From assembly GCA_012842395.1 (NCBI GenBank), contig DUSX01000034.1, positions 320,375 to 384,374 of the forward strand: a DNA stretch of 64,000 bases, written 5' to 3'. Numbering within the stretch: the stretch's first letter is position 1; each line of letters starts with the position of its first letter. Shown here one piece after another: positions 27,218 to 35,957 of the stretch. The DNA comes from Bacillota bacterium. GTDB taxonomy: Bacteria > Bacillota > SHA-98 > UBA4971. A program made the translations under genes and the position numbers. The notes beneath the pieces were generated by a model. That model searched no databases. It was not told where the DNA came from and saw only the letters and a list, made by a program, of their open reading frames with translations.

Positions 27218-27257
27218 GCATTGGGGGCGGCATCCGGGTACGTGCTGCCCCCAATGC
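27218..27257 (-). other. Strong stem-loop after binding protein B (possible mRNA stabiliser)
   Basis: GCATTGGGGGC pairs with GCCCCCAATGC (11 bp). It lies between the binding-protein stop and the permease start with no T-run, as expected of a 3' stabilising or attenuating hairpin that gives more binding protein than permease. Confidence 0.5.
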
Positions 27258-27279
27258 CTCAATCTCCACGTGTGAACCG

Positions 27280-27316
27280 GGACGGGGTGAGGCGTCCCGA
27301 CGCCCCCACCCCGTCC
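27280..27316 (-). other. Second stem-loop between binding protein B and permease
   Basis: GGACGGGGTG pairs with CACCCCGTCC, with a further GGCGTC/GACGCC inner stem. It begins 24 bp after the binding-protein stop on the minus strand. No T-run is seen, so partial termination or stabilisation is more likely than full termination. Confidence 0.5.
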
Positions 27317-27340
27317 GCGTCGCGTTCCTCCGCCCACACG

Positions 27341-28597
27341 TTACTTCCTGGCCAGCACCGCCTTGATCTCCTCCGCCGCCTTGTCCAGCGCGGCCTTGGG
27401 CTCCATCTTCATCTGGAGTGCCTCGTGAATGTACCTCTGCAGGATGGACGACACCTCGGGGTACGGGGGCACCTTGGGCCTGTGGTGAACCGCAGAGATC
27501 TCCTCGCTCTTGATGGCCATCGTTTTGTCCATCATGTTTGCGTAGGCGCTCTTCTGCACCGACGTCCACACTGGCATCTCCTGCAGATACGACCTCTGCA
27601 CAAGCGGGCTCGTTATGAACCTCACGTACTTCCAGGCGAGGTCCTTCTTGCGGGAGTTCGCCATTATCGCAGCACCTTGGAAGCCGCTTACAGATGCGGT
27701 CTTGGTCTTGTCCGCCACCGCCTTGGCCACGGGGATGAGCCCCATCTGACCGGCGCCGACGACCTTGGAGACCGCCGGGTCGTTCATCAGGGCATACTGG
27801 AACGTCCAGTTCGTGGTGAAGGCGGCGTTGCCGGAGATGAAGTCATCCTTCGCAGCGGTCTCGTCGTTGGTCAGGCACTTCGGGTTGGCGAGGCCTTCCT
27901 TCAAGAGGCTCACCATGAACTCGAGCGCCTTGACGCCCGGGCCCTCGTTGAAGATGGGATTGCCGTTCGCGTCGAACGTATCACCGCCGAACGCGCCGGT
28001 GAGCCAGACGTACTCGCAGACCAGCCCCTCTTTCTGGTTCCACGAGTCGGTCCACGGGTACTTGACGATGTTCTTGGCCTTCATGACCCTCATCTGTTCG
28101 ACCATTTCCTCGAGGGTCTTTGGCGGGCCGCTGAACCCCGCCTTCTTAATCATGTCAGCGTTATAGAAAAACAGTTGGAAATTCGCAAGGAAGGGCATCG
28201 CCCACGTCTTCCCGTCGAACACGAAGGCGTCCATGATAGCCGGAGCTATGTCCTTCCGCATCTCCGGAGTGATCTTGTCATCGAGGGGTATCACCATCTT
28301 CTTTGAAGCGAACTCAGCGGTCCAGATAAGGTCGAGGAGTATGACGTCGTATGTCGCAACGGGTGCCACGGCGGAGGCCACGATCTTCTCGTGCTGTTCG
28401 TCGTACTTGACGAAGGTGATGTTCACCTTGGTGTCCGTGAGGAACTCGAAGAGGTCTGCCATATCGCGGATATCATCGGGTTGGTAACCGGCTTGGGCCA
28501 TGTAGATGACGTTGAGCGTCTCGGCCGCCGACGCTCCGAGGCCGCAGCTAGCAACGAGCGCGAGCACGCATAACGCTAGCAGGATGACCTTTCGCAC
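27341..28597 (-). CDS. Family 1 sugar-binding protein, paralogue B (likely lipoprotein)
   Basis: Carbohydrate-binding component at the head of the transporter operon, 418 residues. The start is a GTG eight bases after AGGAGG, giving MRKVILLALCVLALVAS followed by a cysteine: a lipobox (VASC), so the protein is probably lipid-anchored. Mature sequence: LNVIYMAQAGYQPDDI, VATYDVILLDLIW, WAMPFLANFQLFFYNADM, SWNQKEGLVCEYVWL. It is paralogous to the protein at 22.1-23.4 kb, which lacks the lipobox. Two stem-loops separate it from the permease genes. Confidence 0.93.
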   Translation of the reverse strand: MRKVILLALCVLALVASCGLGASAAETLNVIYMAQAGYQPDDIRDMADLFEFLTDTKVNITFVKYDEQHEKIVASAVAPVATYDVILLDLIWTAEFASKKMVIPLDDKITPEMRKDIAPAIMDAFVFDGKTWAMPFLANFQLFFYNADMIKKAGFSGPPKTLEEMVEQMRVMKAKNIVKYPWTDSWNQKEGLVCEYVWLTGAFGGDTFDANGNPIFNEGPGVKALEFMVSLLKEGLANPKCLTNDETAAKDDFISGNAAFTTNWTFQYALMNDPAVSKVVGAGQMGLIPVAKAVADKTKTASVSGFQGAAIMANSRKKDLAWKYVRFITSPLVQRSYLQEMPVWTSVQKSAYANMMDKTMAIKSEEISAVHHRPKVPPYPEVSSILQRYIHEALQMKMEPKAALDKAAEEIKAVLARK

Positions 28598-29209
28598 CTT
28601 GGAAACCTCCTTCCGAATTCGCATGGCACTCTCGCCTATAAGGACTCGTCCATCACACCTCGCCACATCCGCTCCTGCCTCCGAGGCCCTTCGGACCCCG
28701 GACCGGGCTGAGAGCTCCCCTGCTCACCGCCTCGCGGGGCCCTGCGCCCGCCAAGCGCCAGGCCAGCACTCCCTCACCCCCCATGCCTTTCCGTTTCATG
28801 GCCCAAGCCCGCCGTCAGCCGGGTGCGCGTTTCACTGGGTCTGCTTCGCCCCTCGCAGCCCCCGCCGCCCGCCGGCCCGGCGTCCGCTGGTTGGTTCGCC
28901 CACACGTCGAGAGAATGTCCTGCGATGGACCTTACTTCGTTGTGTGCCTGAACAAACATCCCACGTCCGGCCCCTTCGCTCACCACGACCCGTCCCGTCT
29001 CCGCCCAAGAGCATGCTGAGGCCGCGACGCTGGGAAACACACCGTTTAGGCAAGCGCGCCTCGGCCGTGTCGCCAGACGCCCCTTATCGCCGCCCCGCCC
29101 GCCACGCGGCGGTCGTGCGAGTGTCGACACGAGCTCGGCATGTCCACGGAAGGAAAAGAAGACCTGCCGTGCCGCACTTGGCCATCGGCCTGAGCTATCT
29201 TTAGAGTCT

Positions 29210-29222
29210 GGTTAAACTAACC
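29210..29222. promoter_or_regulatory. Palindrome GGTTA-AAC-TAACC, possible operator
   Basis: A perfect 5-bp-arm dyad in an AT-rich patch. Its TTAGTTTAAC half resembles XylR-type ROK half-sites, but it lies about 600 bp upstream of the nearest minus-strand gene start, so the link to the sugar operon is weak. Confidence 0.25.
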
Positions 29223-29266
29223 TCGGGATCCATTCGACGCCTCCCCGAAATCTCCTTCCACGAGCG

Positions 29267-29297
29267 AAAAAAACAGCCCCGCGTTTTCGCGGAGCCG
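29267..29297 (-). terminator. Rho-independent terminator after ddl
   Basis: On the minus strand GCTCCGCG-AAAA-CGCGGGGC is followed by TGTTTTTTT, 41 bp past the ddl stop. A textbook terminator. Confidence 0.85.
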
Positions 29298-29337
29298 TCC
29301 GGGAGAAGGCTATCGCAGTGTCTTTCGGTAACCGGGG

Positions 29338-30327
29338 TCACGCACCCTGACCGCTCCCGCTGCCCGTCGCAGCGGGGACGACGGGGGCGGGAGGCTCAAG
29401 CGCATAGCCGATGAGCATATCCACGAGGTCAGGGAACTCGATGCCCGCAGCCCTGGCAGCATCGGGCAAGAGGCTCGTCTCGGTCATACCGGGGATCGTG
29501 TTCACCTCAAGGATGTAAGGCACGCCGCCCGGCCCGACGATGAAGTCAGCCCGAGACATGCCGCGGCACCTCAGGGCCTTGTGGGCAGTGACAGCAGCCT
29601 GCTGCGCAGCTTTGTACGTGGCCTCGGGCACGCGGGCCGGGATGATGTGCTCGCTCATTCCTTTGGTATACTTGGCCTTGTAGTCGTAGAGGCCTGTGGA
29701 GGACACTATCTCGATCACGGGAAGTGCGCGCGGCTCAAGGTTCCCGATGACGCCCACTGTGATCTCCGTTCCGGCAACATACTCCTCCACGAGCGCCTCT
29801 TCATCGTAACAGAAGGCGTGCTTCAGCGCGTCTGTAAGCCCGTCGGGTTCTTTGACGAGCGTTAACCCAATGGTAGACCCCCCACCGTTCGGTTTGACGA
29901 TGGCCGGAAACCCCAGCATTTCCTGGACGCGCCGGGTGACCTCGTCGCGGTCGGTCGAGTCGAGATCTCGCCTCGTCACAGTAATGGCCCGGGGGCATGT
30001 GAGCCCTTCCAGGCGGAAGAGCTTCTTTGACATCGCCTTGTCCATGGCAAGCGCGCTCGCGAGGACACCTGATCCCACGTAGGGAATGCCTAGAATCTCG
30101 AGAAGCCCCTGCAGGCAACCGTCCTCGCCGTACCTGCCGTGCAGCGCGATGAAGACCACGTCCGGCCTCTCCCTGAGGAGGGCGGGCACAAGCGAATCAT
30201 CCAGGTCAAGGGTGATGACATCGTGGCCTTTCGCCTTCAGCGCGATCCCCACCTGCTGCCCGGTGCGCAGCGATATCTCTCTCTCTGCCGATCTTCCACC
30301 GAGTATCAGAGCGACTCTCTTCTTCAT
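29338..30327 (-). CDS. ddl: D-alanine--D-alanine ligase
   Basis: ATP-grasp enzyme joining two D-alanines for peptidoglycan precursors, cytosolic. Family blocks: LILGGRSAEREISLRTG at the N-terminus, FIALHGRYGEDGCLQGLLE, PYVGSGVLASALAMDK, VKPNGGGSTIGLTLV, DYKAKYTKGMSEHIIPA, and the metal site ILEVNTIPGMTETSLLP. The start is the ATG of MKKRVALILGG; its ribosome site is weak. A Pro/Gly/Ser tail of about 20 residues extends past the normal end. It follows the small membrane protein by 114 bp. Confidence 0.96.
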   Translation of the reverse strand: MKKRVALILGGRSAEREISLRTGQQVGIALKAKGHDVITLDLDDSLVPALLRERPDVVFIALHGRYGEDGCLQGLLEILGIPYVGSGVLASALAMDKAMSKKLFRLEGLTCPRAITVTRRDLDSTDRDEVTRRVQEMLGFPAIVKPNGGGSTIGLTLVKEPDGLTDALKHAFCYDEEALVEEYVAGTEITVGVIGNLEPRALPVIEIVSSTGLYDYKAKYTKGMSEHIIPARVPEATYKAAQQAAVTAHKALRCRGMSRADFIVGPGGVPYILEVNTIPGMTETSLLPDAARAAGIEFPDLVDMLIGYALEPPAPVVPAATGSGSGQGA

Positions 30328-30441
30328 GGCCGTGCCGTGGGCCGCGACAGGGCGCGCCCCTCTCCTTTCCACAAGCTGTCCCGCGCCGCCGTGGGCCTCG
30401 CTCGCGCGTGCGCTTCGCGCGGCCAGAAGGCGGCACGTATG

Positions 30442-30663
30442 CTACAATCCGTATATGAGCGGCGCCATCACTCGCACCGCTATGAACGACAACAATGACA
30501 CATACAGGACCGCGGTCGCCGCCACCACGCCTACCGCGATCGAGATGACCTCGCGTGGCAGTGCCTGGGACCTCTTGGCGTAAATCACCCACGCCATTTC
30601 AAGGATGATCACGAGGGACAGGAGGGCGGCGCATCTCAACATCCAGGCAAGACCCACGGTCAT
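30442..30663 (-). CDS. Small two-helix membrane protein
   Basis: Unrecognised 73-residue protein with two transmembrane helices (AWMLRCAALLSLVIILEMAW, and IAVGVVAATAVLYVSLLSFI) joined by a short basic loop, giving a hairpin topology. An ATG preceded by GGGGGT and the tight fit between surE and ddl support it as real. No function proposed. Confidence 0.6.
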   Translation of the reverse strand: MTVGLAWMLRCAALLSLVIILEMAWVIYAKRSQALPREVISIAVGVVAATAVLYVSLLSFIAVRVMAPLIYGL

Positions 30664-30687
30664 ACCCCCGGTCGGGAAGCGAGTCTT

Positions 30688-31485
30688 CTATATACTATGC
30701 CGCCCGCCGGGAAAATGCGAAAGGCTCCCTCCGATGCCCCACGTCTTCAGTTCGTCGATGAGATCGTGCTTCGTAAGGTCCAGATGGATCGGGGTGATGG
30801 AGACAAGGTTGTTTCTCACCGCGACGGCGTCAGTGTCCTCGTCTTCGTCGCAATCTATGACATCCCCCGCCATCCAATAATACGTGCGTCCTCTCGGGTC
30901 CACCCGTCGATCGAACACATCCCTCCACTTCCGCGTCCCGAGCCTCGTGATGGCGACGCCGGCGATGTCATCCTGGTCGACCGAGGGGACATTGATGTTC
31001 AGGAGCGTGCCGGGTGGAAGGCCCTTTTCGAGCACTTTCGAAACCATCCTCGCCCCGAACCTAGCGGCGTATTCGTACTGGCAGTTCTCGAAGGCCGCCA
31101 CAGAAAGCGCCATTGAGGGAAGCCCGCATATGGCTCCCTCCACCGCGGCGGAGACCGTGCCGGAATACAGCACGTCAGTGCCCAGATTAGGGCCGCGATT
31201 GATCCCCGACACGACCACGTCCGGCCGCCTCTCAAGCAATGCCTGGACCGCCAGCTTGACACAATCCGATGGCGTTCCGTCCACCGCCCAGGCCTCGGCA
31301 GCCACACCTGGAATGGCGACTTTCTCGACGCGGAGCGGGCGGAGCACGGTGATGGCGTGACCGGTGGCGCTTCTCTCCCTGTCCGGAGCGACGATCACAA
31401 CCTCCCCGACCGTGGAGAGTTCGGAGGCAAGGATGCGGATACCGTCCGCGAGGATCCCGTCGTCGTTGGTCACAAGAATTCTCAC
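30688..31485 (-). CDS. surE: 5'/3'-nucleotidase SurE
   Basis: Metal-dependent nucleoside monophosphate phosphatase, implicated in stationary-phase survival. The N-terminal signature VRILVTNDDGI, then APDRERSATGHAIT, VSGINRGPNLGTDVLYSGTVSAA and the C-terminal TD-rich block are all present. I use the GTG beginning VRILVTNDDG because family members start there; an ATG seven codons earlier would overlap the mgtC stop by 11 bases. It lies 10 bp after mgtC in the same transcript. Confidence 0.95.
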   Translation of the reverse strand: MRILVTNDDGILADGIRILASELSTVGEVVIVAPDRERSATGHAITVLRPLRVEKVAIPGVAAEAWAVDGTPSDCVKLAVQALLERRPDVVVSGINRGPNLGTDVLYSGTVSAAVEGAICGLPSMALSVAAFENCQYEYAARFGARMVSKVLEKGLPPGTLLNINVPSVDQDDIAGVAITRLGTRKWRDVFDRRVDPRGRTYYWMAGDVIDCDEDEDTDAVAVRNNLVSITPIHLDLTKHDLIDELKTWGIGGSLSHFPGGRHSI

Positions 31486-31495
31486 CGCCGCACCA

Positions 31496-32161
31496 TCACT
31501 CCTCATATCCGACCCGGTACACCCCCTCCACCCCTGCTATCTCATCGAGGAGCCTGTCCTTATGCACCGAGAAAGGCACCTCGAGCGCCAGGTGAAGGGA
31601 TGCCTCGTGCCCAGCTTCCAGCGTCTCCATCTCCACGTCCTTGATGCTCACCCCGTACTTGCCGAGCACGGTAGCGATGGCTCCGAGCTGCCCCGGCCTG
31701 TCCTGCATCTGCACGAAGAGAGTATCCCGCTTCGTGTAGATGAACCTGCGTTCGAAGCGATCCAAAGCGATGAGCACCACCACGACTATGCCCGTGGTCA
31801 ACGCGCCCGCGAGATAGAAGCCGGTTCCAACCGCAAGCCCGATTCCCGCCACCACCCATAGGCTGGCCGCCGTGGTCAGCCCTTTAATGTTCGCGCCCTC
31901 TCTGAGGATGGTTCCAGCACCGAGAAACCCTATACCGCTCACGACCTGAGCCGCGATGCGGCCTGGATCGTACTGAATCACCCGTATGAAACCGGCGAAC
32001 GCGTACTGGGAGATCATCATTATAAGTGCGGATCCCACGCACACGAGGATGTGCGTTCTGAATCCCGCGGGGCGCTTGTGGCTCTCGCGCTCTAAGCCAA
32101 TGAGGCCGCCAAAGAGCACCGCAAGCAAAAGGCGTAGCACCATTTCGGCCTGGGTAATCAC
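31496..32161 (-). CDS. MgtC/SapB-family membrane protein with C-terminal ACT-like domain
   Basis: Integral membrane protein of 221 residues. The MgtC domain has four to five helices with the family motifs GGLIGLERE, RTHILVCVGSALIM, SGIGFLGAGTILREG and GLTTAASLWVVAGIGLAVG. Residues 145-221 form an ACT-like regulatory domain (LFVQMQDRPGQLGAIATVLGKYG). MgtC proteins affect Mg homeostasis and ATP synthase in pathogens; the role here is unknown. GTG start six bases after GGAGGTGG. A TATAAT box lies about 115 bp upstream. Confidence 0.92.
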   Translation of the reverse strand: MITQAEMVLRLLLAVLFGGLIGLERESHKRPAGFRTHILVCVGSALIMMISQYAFAGFIRVIQYDPGRIAAQVVSGIGFLGAGTILREGANIKGLTTAASLWVVAGIGLAVGTGFYLAGALTTGIVVVVLIALDRFERRFIYTKRDTLFVQMQDRPGQLGAIATVLGKYGVSIKDVEMETLEAGHEASLHLALEVPFSVHKDRLLDEIAGVEGVYRVGYEE

Positions 32162-32275
32162 ACACTGCCACCTCCTCGCGCAGCCCGTCCCCGACTTCGA
32201 GGTACGCCTCCGGCAACGCAGGACGCGCCTAACTCATGTCGCGCGACGCGGCTTCCTGTATGCCGGTTGCATTGA

Positions 32276-32304
32276 ATTATAGCACACGCTCCCATCGCCG
32301 GAAA
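32276..32304 (-). promoter_or_regulatory. Candidate promoter of mgtC-surE
   Basis: A perfect TATAAT (plus-strand attata at 32276-32281) with a weak TTTCCG at 17 bp spacing. It lies about 115 bp before the mgtC start in an otherwise GC-rich gap. Confidence 0.45.
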
Positions 32305-32421
32305 GAGAGGAGAACAACAAGAAGCGGCGGTGCGCCCCGGCCCTAAAGACCGCCGGACGAACTCACCCGCCGCAGCGATCGCCCGTCAACTCGTCATCGC
32401 GTCCCCGTTCGACGCCGAACC

Positions 32422-33309
32422 TCAACCACTCGCCCTTTGGGAACTCTGCTGGCGCTCGTTCAGCACGCGCATCGCCACCGTGTGCACCACGCCCCTCAAG
32501 TGCTCGAGCGCCTCCAGCACGGGACCTACCGCATCCTCCCCGCAGAGCTCCTTTAGCGCCTGAAGCGCGTAGAACCGGAGATCCTCGTTCTCCAAGCACA
32601 CTCGCACCAAGGGCTCAACCGCCCTCCTGTCGCCCAGGGACCGCAAAGCCTGAATGGCGCCGTAGCGGACATCCGTGGACTCATCAGCGAGAGCGGCGAT
32701 GAGATGCTCGAGAGCTCTGAGGTCCCCTGCCTTGCGCAACGCCTCGACCGCCTCATACCTGACCTGGGGATCAGCATCGCTGAGCAAACCCGCGAGGCGA
32801 GGCACCGCTCTCTTGTATTTGAGTTCCCCGAGGAGCTTTGCCGCCCGTCGACGCACGTTTCGGTCAGGATTCTCAAGAGCGCCCATCACCGCTCGCGCCA
32901 CGTCGTTCTTGGGAAACTTCATTATGGCGTGGGTGATGCTGTACGCGACATACGGGTTCTCTTCTCGAAGGGCCTTCACGAGCGGCAAAAGCGCCCTCGA
33001 TTCCGCGATGGACCCCAAGGCTTCGGCGGCCCAGCTCCGCACGGAATCGTCGGGATCCTCCAAGGCGTATATGAGGACATCGACCGCGCGAGGCTCGGGC
33101 AGCTTGCTCAGGCCGTAGGCGGCGCGCCTGCGGGCGAACACATCACCCTCTCGAAGCGCTGCTATGAGGACATCAACGATCTGGCGCCGGACAGCCGCAA
33201 CCTCGGCCCTGGTCTGTTCGCGTCCCTCGCCGTCGAGCTTGTCTAGGTCTTCTTCGAGGCGAGTCAGCTGGTGGATGAGGACGTCGATCCTATCGGTTTT
33301 CTCAGACAT
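32422..33309 (-). CDS. HEAT-repeat protein
   Basis: A 295-residue cytosolic protein. A coiled-coil-like leader (MSEKTDRIDVLIHQLTRLEEDLDK) is followed by about seven HEAT/PBS-lyase-type repeats of 31 residues. Each repeat has the pattern DPDxxVRxxAAEALGxIxxxRAxxPLxxAL, for example DDSVRSWAAEALG, DRNVRRRAAKLLG, DPQVRYEAVEALR and STDVRYGAIQALR. Such solenoids bind other proteins; no partner is suggested by the neighbours. The start is the ATG of MSEKTDR with GGGTGAT upstream. Confidence 0.85.
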   Translation of the reverse strand: MSEKTDRIDVLIHQLTRLEEDLDKLDGEGREQTRAEVAAVRRQIVDVLIAALREGDVFARRRAAYGLSKLPEPRAVDVLIYALEDPDDSVRSWAAEALGSIAESRALLPLVKALREENPYVAYSITHAIMKFPKNDVARAVMGALENPDRNVRRRAAKLLGELKYKRAVPRLAGLLSDADPQVRYEAVEALRKAGDLRALEHLIAALADESTDVRYGAIQALRSLGDRRAVEPLVRVCLENEDLRFYALQALKELCGEDAVGPVLEALEHLRGVVHTVAMRVLNERQQSSQRASG

Positions 33310-33577
33310 TCGGATCACCCCCGCACCCCACCGGAGGACCCGACCAGGCCCCTTCGTCACACCCGCTGGGCTGGCCTTCCAGCTTGGGCACCTGGCGCCC
33401 TGCCTCGAAAAGCGACGAGGGCTCACAGGGCCGTGCCCGGTGCCGAGCCACCAAAAGCGTCACTCAGCGAGACTAGAACGCCTCACCGTCGCATCGCAAC
33501 GGAAATGGGCGCATCGGGAGGCGCGTTACTCTTTCGACGCTCCTTCGGTGATTCCTCCCGAGCTGACGAAACTTAGG

Positions 33578-33940
33578 TCACGGTGCCTTCATGCCGCAAT
33601 GTGGGCACGTCTCAGCGTCGAGGGGCATTGTGTCATGGCACCTCAGACATTCTTTCTTCACGGGTTTCCCGCAATGAGGGCAGAAAGCCAGGTTGTGAAT
33701 GTACCTACGCTTGCAATGCGGGCATACCAGGAGGGTCCCGCGCGGCCTCAAGAGCAGATACGCGCAGAATACGATCAAAACGCCGACATACCCCACCATC
33801 AGCGCGCTTACCACGATCCCTGCGGCCCAAAGCAACGGATTGGCATCTCGTCCGCGCGCGTCCCGGAAAGTCCACCACGCCATCACTCCACCCACTGCAA
33901 GGGTGGCGAGGATGACGGTCCAGTTCACACCAGGTTTCAT
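33578..33940 (-). CDS. Small membrane protein with double zinc ribbon
   Basis: A 120-residue protein with two transmembrane helices in the first half (VILATLAVGGVMAWW, and IVVSALMVGYVGVLIVFCAYLLL). The cytosolic C-terminal half has two zinc ribbons, CPHC...CPHC and CLRC...CPHC. It resembles the zinc-ribbon membrane proteins frequent in Bacillota, but the role is unknown. A full copy of the dispersed repeat lies just upstream. Confidence 0.75.
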   Translation of the reverse strand: MKPGVNWTVILATLAVGGVMAWWTFRDARGRDANPLLWAAGIVVSALMVGYVGVLIVFCAYLLLRPRGTLLVCPHCKRRYIHNLAFCPHCGKPVKKECLRCHDTMPLDAETCPHCGMKAP

Positions 33941-34013
33941 GTGTCCTCGCGCCGACCCGCCGCGACCCCTTCAGCGCTGCGAGGGCCGGCCTCCCCTCCC
34001 CCCGGTATGTAGG

Positions 34014-34218
34014 TAAACCGCCACAAGCTCGCGCTACTTCGCAGCGCCGAGGTCCGGTCTCAGGCTATCGGCGTTGCGCTCCAGGGACGGCACGCTCGCG
34101 GCGCGCCTCGTTCGAATTCGGCGCGCGAGATAGCCACATTCCGGGCGCCCCGTCGCGCAAGCACCGGCAGCCGTCGCGCCGTGAAATAAGGAGACGAAAG
34201 CTTATGGCGCCAAACTTA
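34014..34218. repeat. Dispersed structured repeat, full copy (34.0 kb)
   Basis: About 205 bp between the zinc-ribbon gene and gpsA. Terminal inverted repeats are CGCCACAAGCT (34019-34029) and AGCTTATGGCG (34199-34209). Compared with the 20.0-kb copy the arms differ, but both arms changed together (GAGTT/AACTC became AAGCT/AGCTT), so pairing is kept. The inner hairpin GGCACGC-TCGC-GGCGCGCC and a CGAATTCGGCGC arm are present, while the second GAATTC arm has decayed. The shared end TTAGAT supplies the final ATC-TAA codons of gpsA. Confidence 0.75.
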
Positions 34219-35256
34219 GATGCGCGGATCCCTTGAGAAAAACGACAGAGTCTCAGCCTGTGGGTCGCGGGTCATAAGGTCGGTCACCGCCTGCATGGGA
34301 TCCAATTCCGAGAACAAGATCTCGTGCAGTTTCTCCGCCACCGGCATGTCCACTCCCATGCGGTGGGCGAGCATCACCGCGGCCCTCGTCGTTGGAACGC
34401 CTTCCACCACCATCTTCGTGGAGGCGAGCACCTCGTCGGCCTTGCGGCCTCGACCGATCTCGATCCCCGCTCGCCGGTTGCGCGAGTGCATGCTCATGCA
34501 CGTAACCACGAGATCGCCCATTCCGGAGAGCCCGGCAAACGTGAGCGGGTTCGCCCCGAGCACTATGCCCAGCCGCGCGATCTCCGCGAGGCCTCGTGTC
34601 ATCAAAGCGGCCCTCGTGTTGTCTCCGAACCCGAGCCCTTCCGCGATCCCAGTGGCGAGCGCAACCACGTTTTTCAACGCGCCCCCCAATTCCACGCCGA
34701 TGACATCGTGGCTCGTATACACCCGCATGGTCGGGCACATGAGAGCCTCCTGCGCCAGCTTCGCCACCCTGCCGTCAAATGATGCGGCGACGATGGCGGT
34801 CGGCACCTCCCGCGCCACCTCTTCAGCGTGGCTCGGGCCGGAGATCACCCCGATGTTGTCGTGGAGTTCCGGCGGAAGCTCCTCAGCTATCACCTGGGAC
34901 AGCCGGAGCAACGAGCCCTCTTCTATCCCCTTCCCCGCGTGTATCACGGCGTGCTCTCGCCCGAGATAGGGCCTGGCAGCCCGTATGACCCCTCGCATGT
35001 ACTGGGAAGGCACGGGCACGAAGAGCAGCGTGTTGCAGCCGACCACTTCACCCAGGTCGGTCGTGGCGCGGACGCCCCGGGGAATCTTGACCCCGGGCAA
35101 GAACGTCTCGTTCGTACGAGAATTCGAGATCTCCTGCGCCACTTCCTCTTCATGTGCCCAAAGGTCGACTTCGAATCCGTTGCGCGCGAGGAGCATCGAG
35201 AGGGCTGTGCCCCAGCCCCCCGCGCCGATCACGCCTGCGTGCCTCGCCAAAGTCAC
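34216..35256 (-). CDS. gpsA: NAD(P)-dependent glycerol-3-phosphate dehydrogenase
   Basis: Makes sn-glycerol-3-phosphate for phospholipid synthesis, feeding PlsY encoded just upstream. The nucleotide-binding motif GVIGAGGWGTALSMLLARNG opens the protein; ALKNVVALATGIAEGLGFGDNTRAALMTRGLAEI is the catalytic-domain signature with the active-site Lys. The start is the second GTG (nine bases after GGAGG); the GTG two codons earlier is equally in frame. The last codons overlap the end of a dispersed repeat. Confidence 0.96.
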   Translation of the reverse strand: MTLARHAGVIGAGGWGTALSMLLARNGFEVDLWAHEEEVAQEISNSRTNETFLPGVKIPRGVRATTDLGEVVGCNTLLFVPVPSQYMRGVIRAARPYLGREHAVIHAGKGIEEGSLLRLSQVIAEELPPELHDNIGVISGPSHAEEVAREVPTAIVAASFDGRVAKLAQEALMCPTMRVYTSHDVIGVELGGALKNVVALATGIAEGLGFGDNTRAALMTRGLAEIARLGIVLGANPLTFAGLSGMGDLVVTCMSMHSRNRRAGIEIGRGRKADEVLASTKMVVEGVPTTRAAVMLAHRMGVDMPVAEKLHEILFSELDPMQAVTDLMTRDPQAETLSFFSRDPRI

Positions 35257-35329
35257 GCTCACCTTCCTCCATTACAGCCGCTTCCCGCGGCCTCCCGCAC
35301 CCGCACGCTATGGGCTGACACGAGCGCGC

Positions 35330-35929
35330 TCAATCCGCAGGCTCTCCAAGCTTCCGCTCTTCGCCCGCAATGAGCCGCTTGATGTTGGAGCTGTGCTTTA
35401 TCAGCGCGATCCCACCCACGGCAGCCACGAGCAAAACGTATTCTCCGGGCATCCCCAGGATGTACGCTGCAAGCGGCGCGAGAGCCGAGATCACCACGGA
35501 CCCAAGCGAGACGTAGCGCGTGAGCGCGACCAAGATCCCCCAGATGGGCGCGAGAACCAGCGCGACCCCAGGCATGCTGGCGATGACTATGCCGCTGCCG
35601 ACTCCCATGCCCTTGCCTCCACCGAAGCGAAGGAAGACTGACCATGCACCGCCCACAGCCGCCGCGATGCCGCACGCCGCCGCGCCTACCGTTCCCGCGG
35701 CCCCCTGGCCCAGGTACACGCTGAGCGCCCCTTTCCCCACGTCCCCAGCAAGCACGATGAGCGCTGGCCCCGGACCGAGGACCCGCAGCACGTTCGTGGC
35801 GCCAATGTTCCCGCTACCGCGCCGTCTCACGTCCACGCCCTTCCAGTACCTCCCGACGAGGTACCCGAAGGGAATAGACCCAAGGAAGTAACTTAGGATA
35901 ACCAACAGAACAAGTCTTTCCCAAGCCAC
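35330..35929 (-). CDS. plsY: Acyl-phosphate:glycerol-3-phosphate acyltransferase
   Basis: Integral membrane enzyme that transfers an acyl group from acyl-phosphate to glycerol-3-phosphate, the first step of phospholipid synthesis. The 199 residues carry the three PlsY motifs: SIPFGYLVG with GSGNIGATNVLR, FGGGKGMG, and the third near HSSNIKRL, among five to six helices. It sits between der and gpsA, the conserved Bacillota arrangement. Confidence 0.96.
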   Translation of the reverse strand: MAWERLVLLVILSYFLGSIPFGYLVGRYWKGVDVRRRGSGNIGATNVLRVLGPGPALIVLAGDVGKGALSVYLGQGAAGTVGAAACGIAAAVGGAWSVFLRFGGGKGMGVGSGIVIASMPGVALVLAPIWGILVALTRYVSLGSVVISALAPLAAYILGMPGEYVLLVAAVGGIALIKHSSNIKRLIAGEERKLGEPAD

Positions 35930-35957
35930 GGCTTCTCCCCCGATCTCTTGTCTCCTG

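Larger units (their letters stand above)
28598..29337. other. Long intergenic region upstream of the sugar operon
   Basis: About 740 bp, C-rich on the plus strand, with open frames that look like codon shadows and not genes. It carries the ddl terminator (29267-29297) and the palindrome GGTTA-AAC-TAACC (29210-29222). A weak TTATAG -10 about 50 bp before binding protein B is a possible operon promoter. Confidence 0.45.

Noticed and set aside
28506-29204. Plus-strand frame of 232 codons in the gap before the sugar operon
   Set aside because: It begins inside binding protein B on the opposite strand, is Pro/Arg/Ser-rich, and has no ribosome site or domain. Treated as noncoding.
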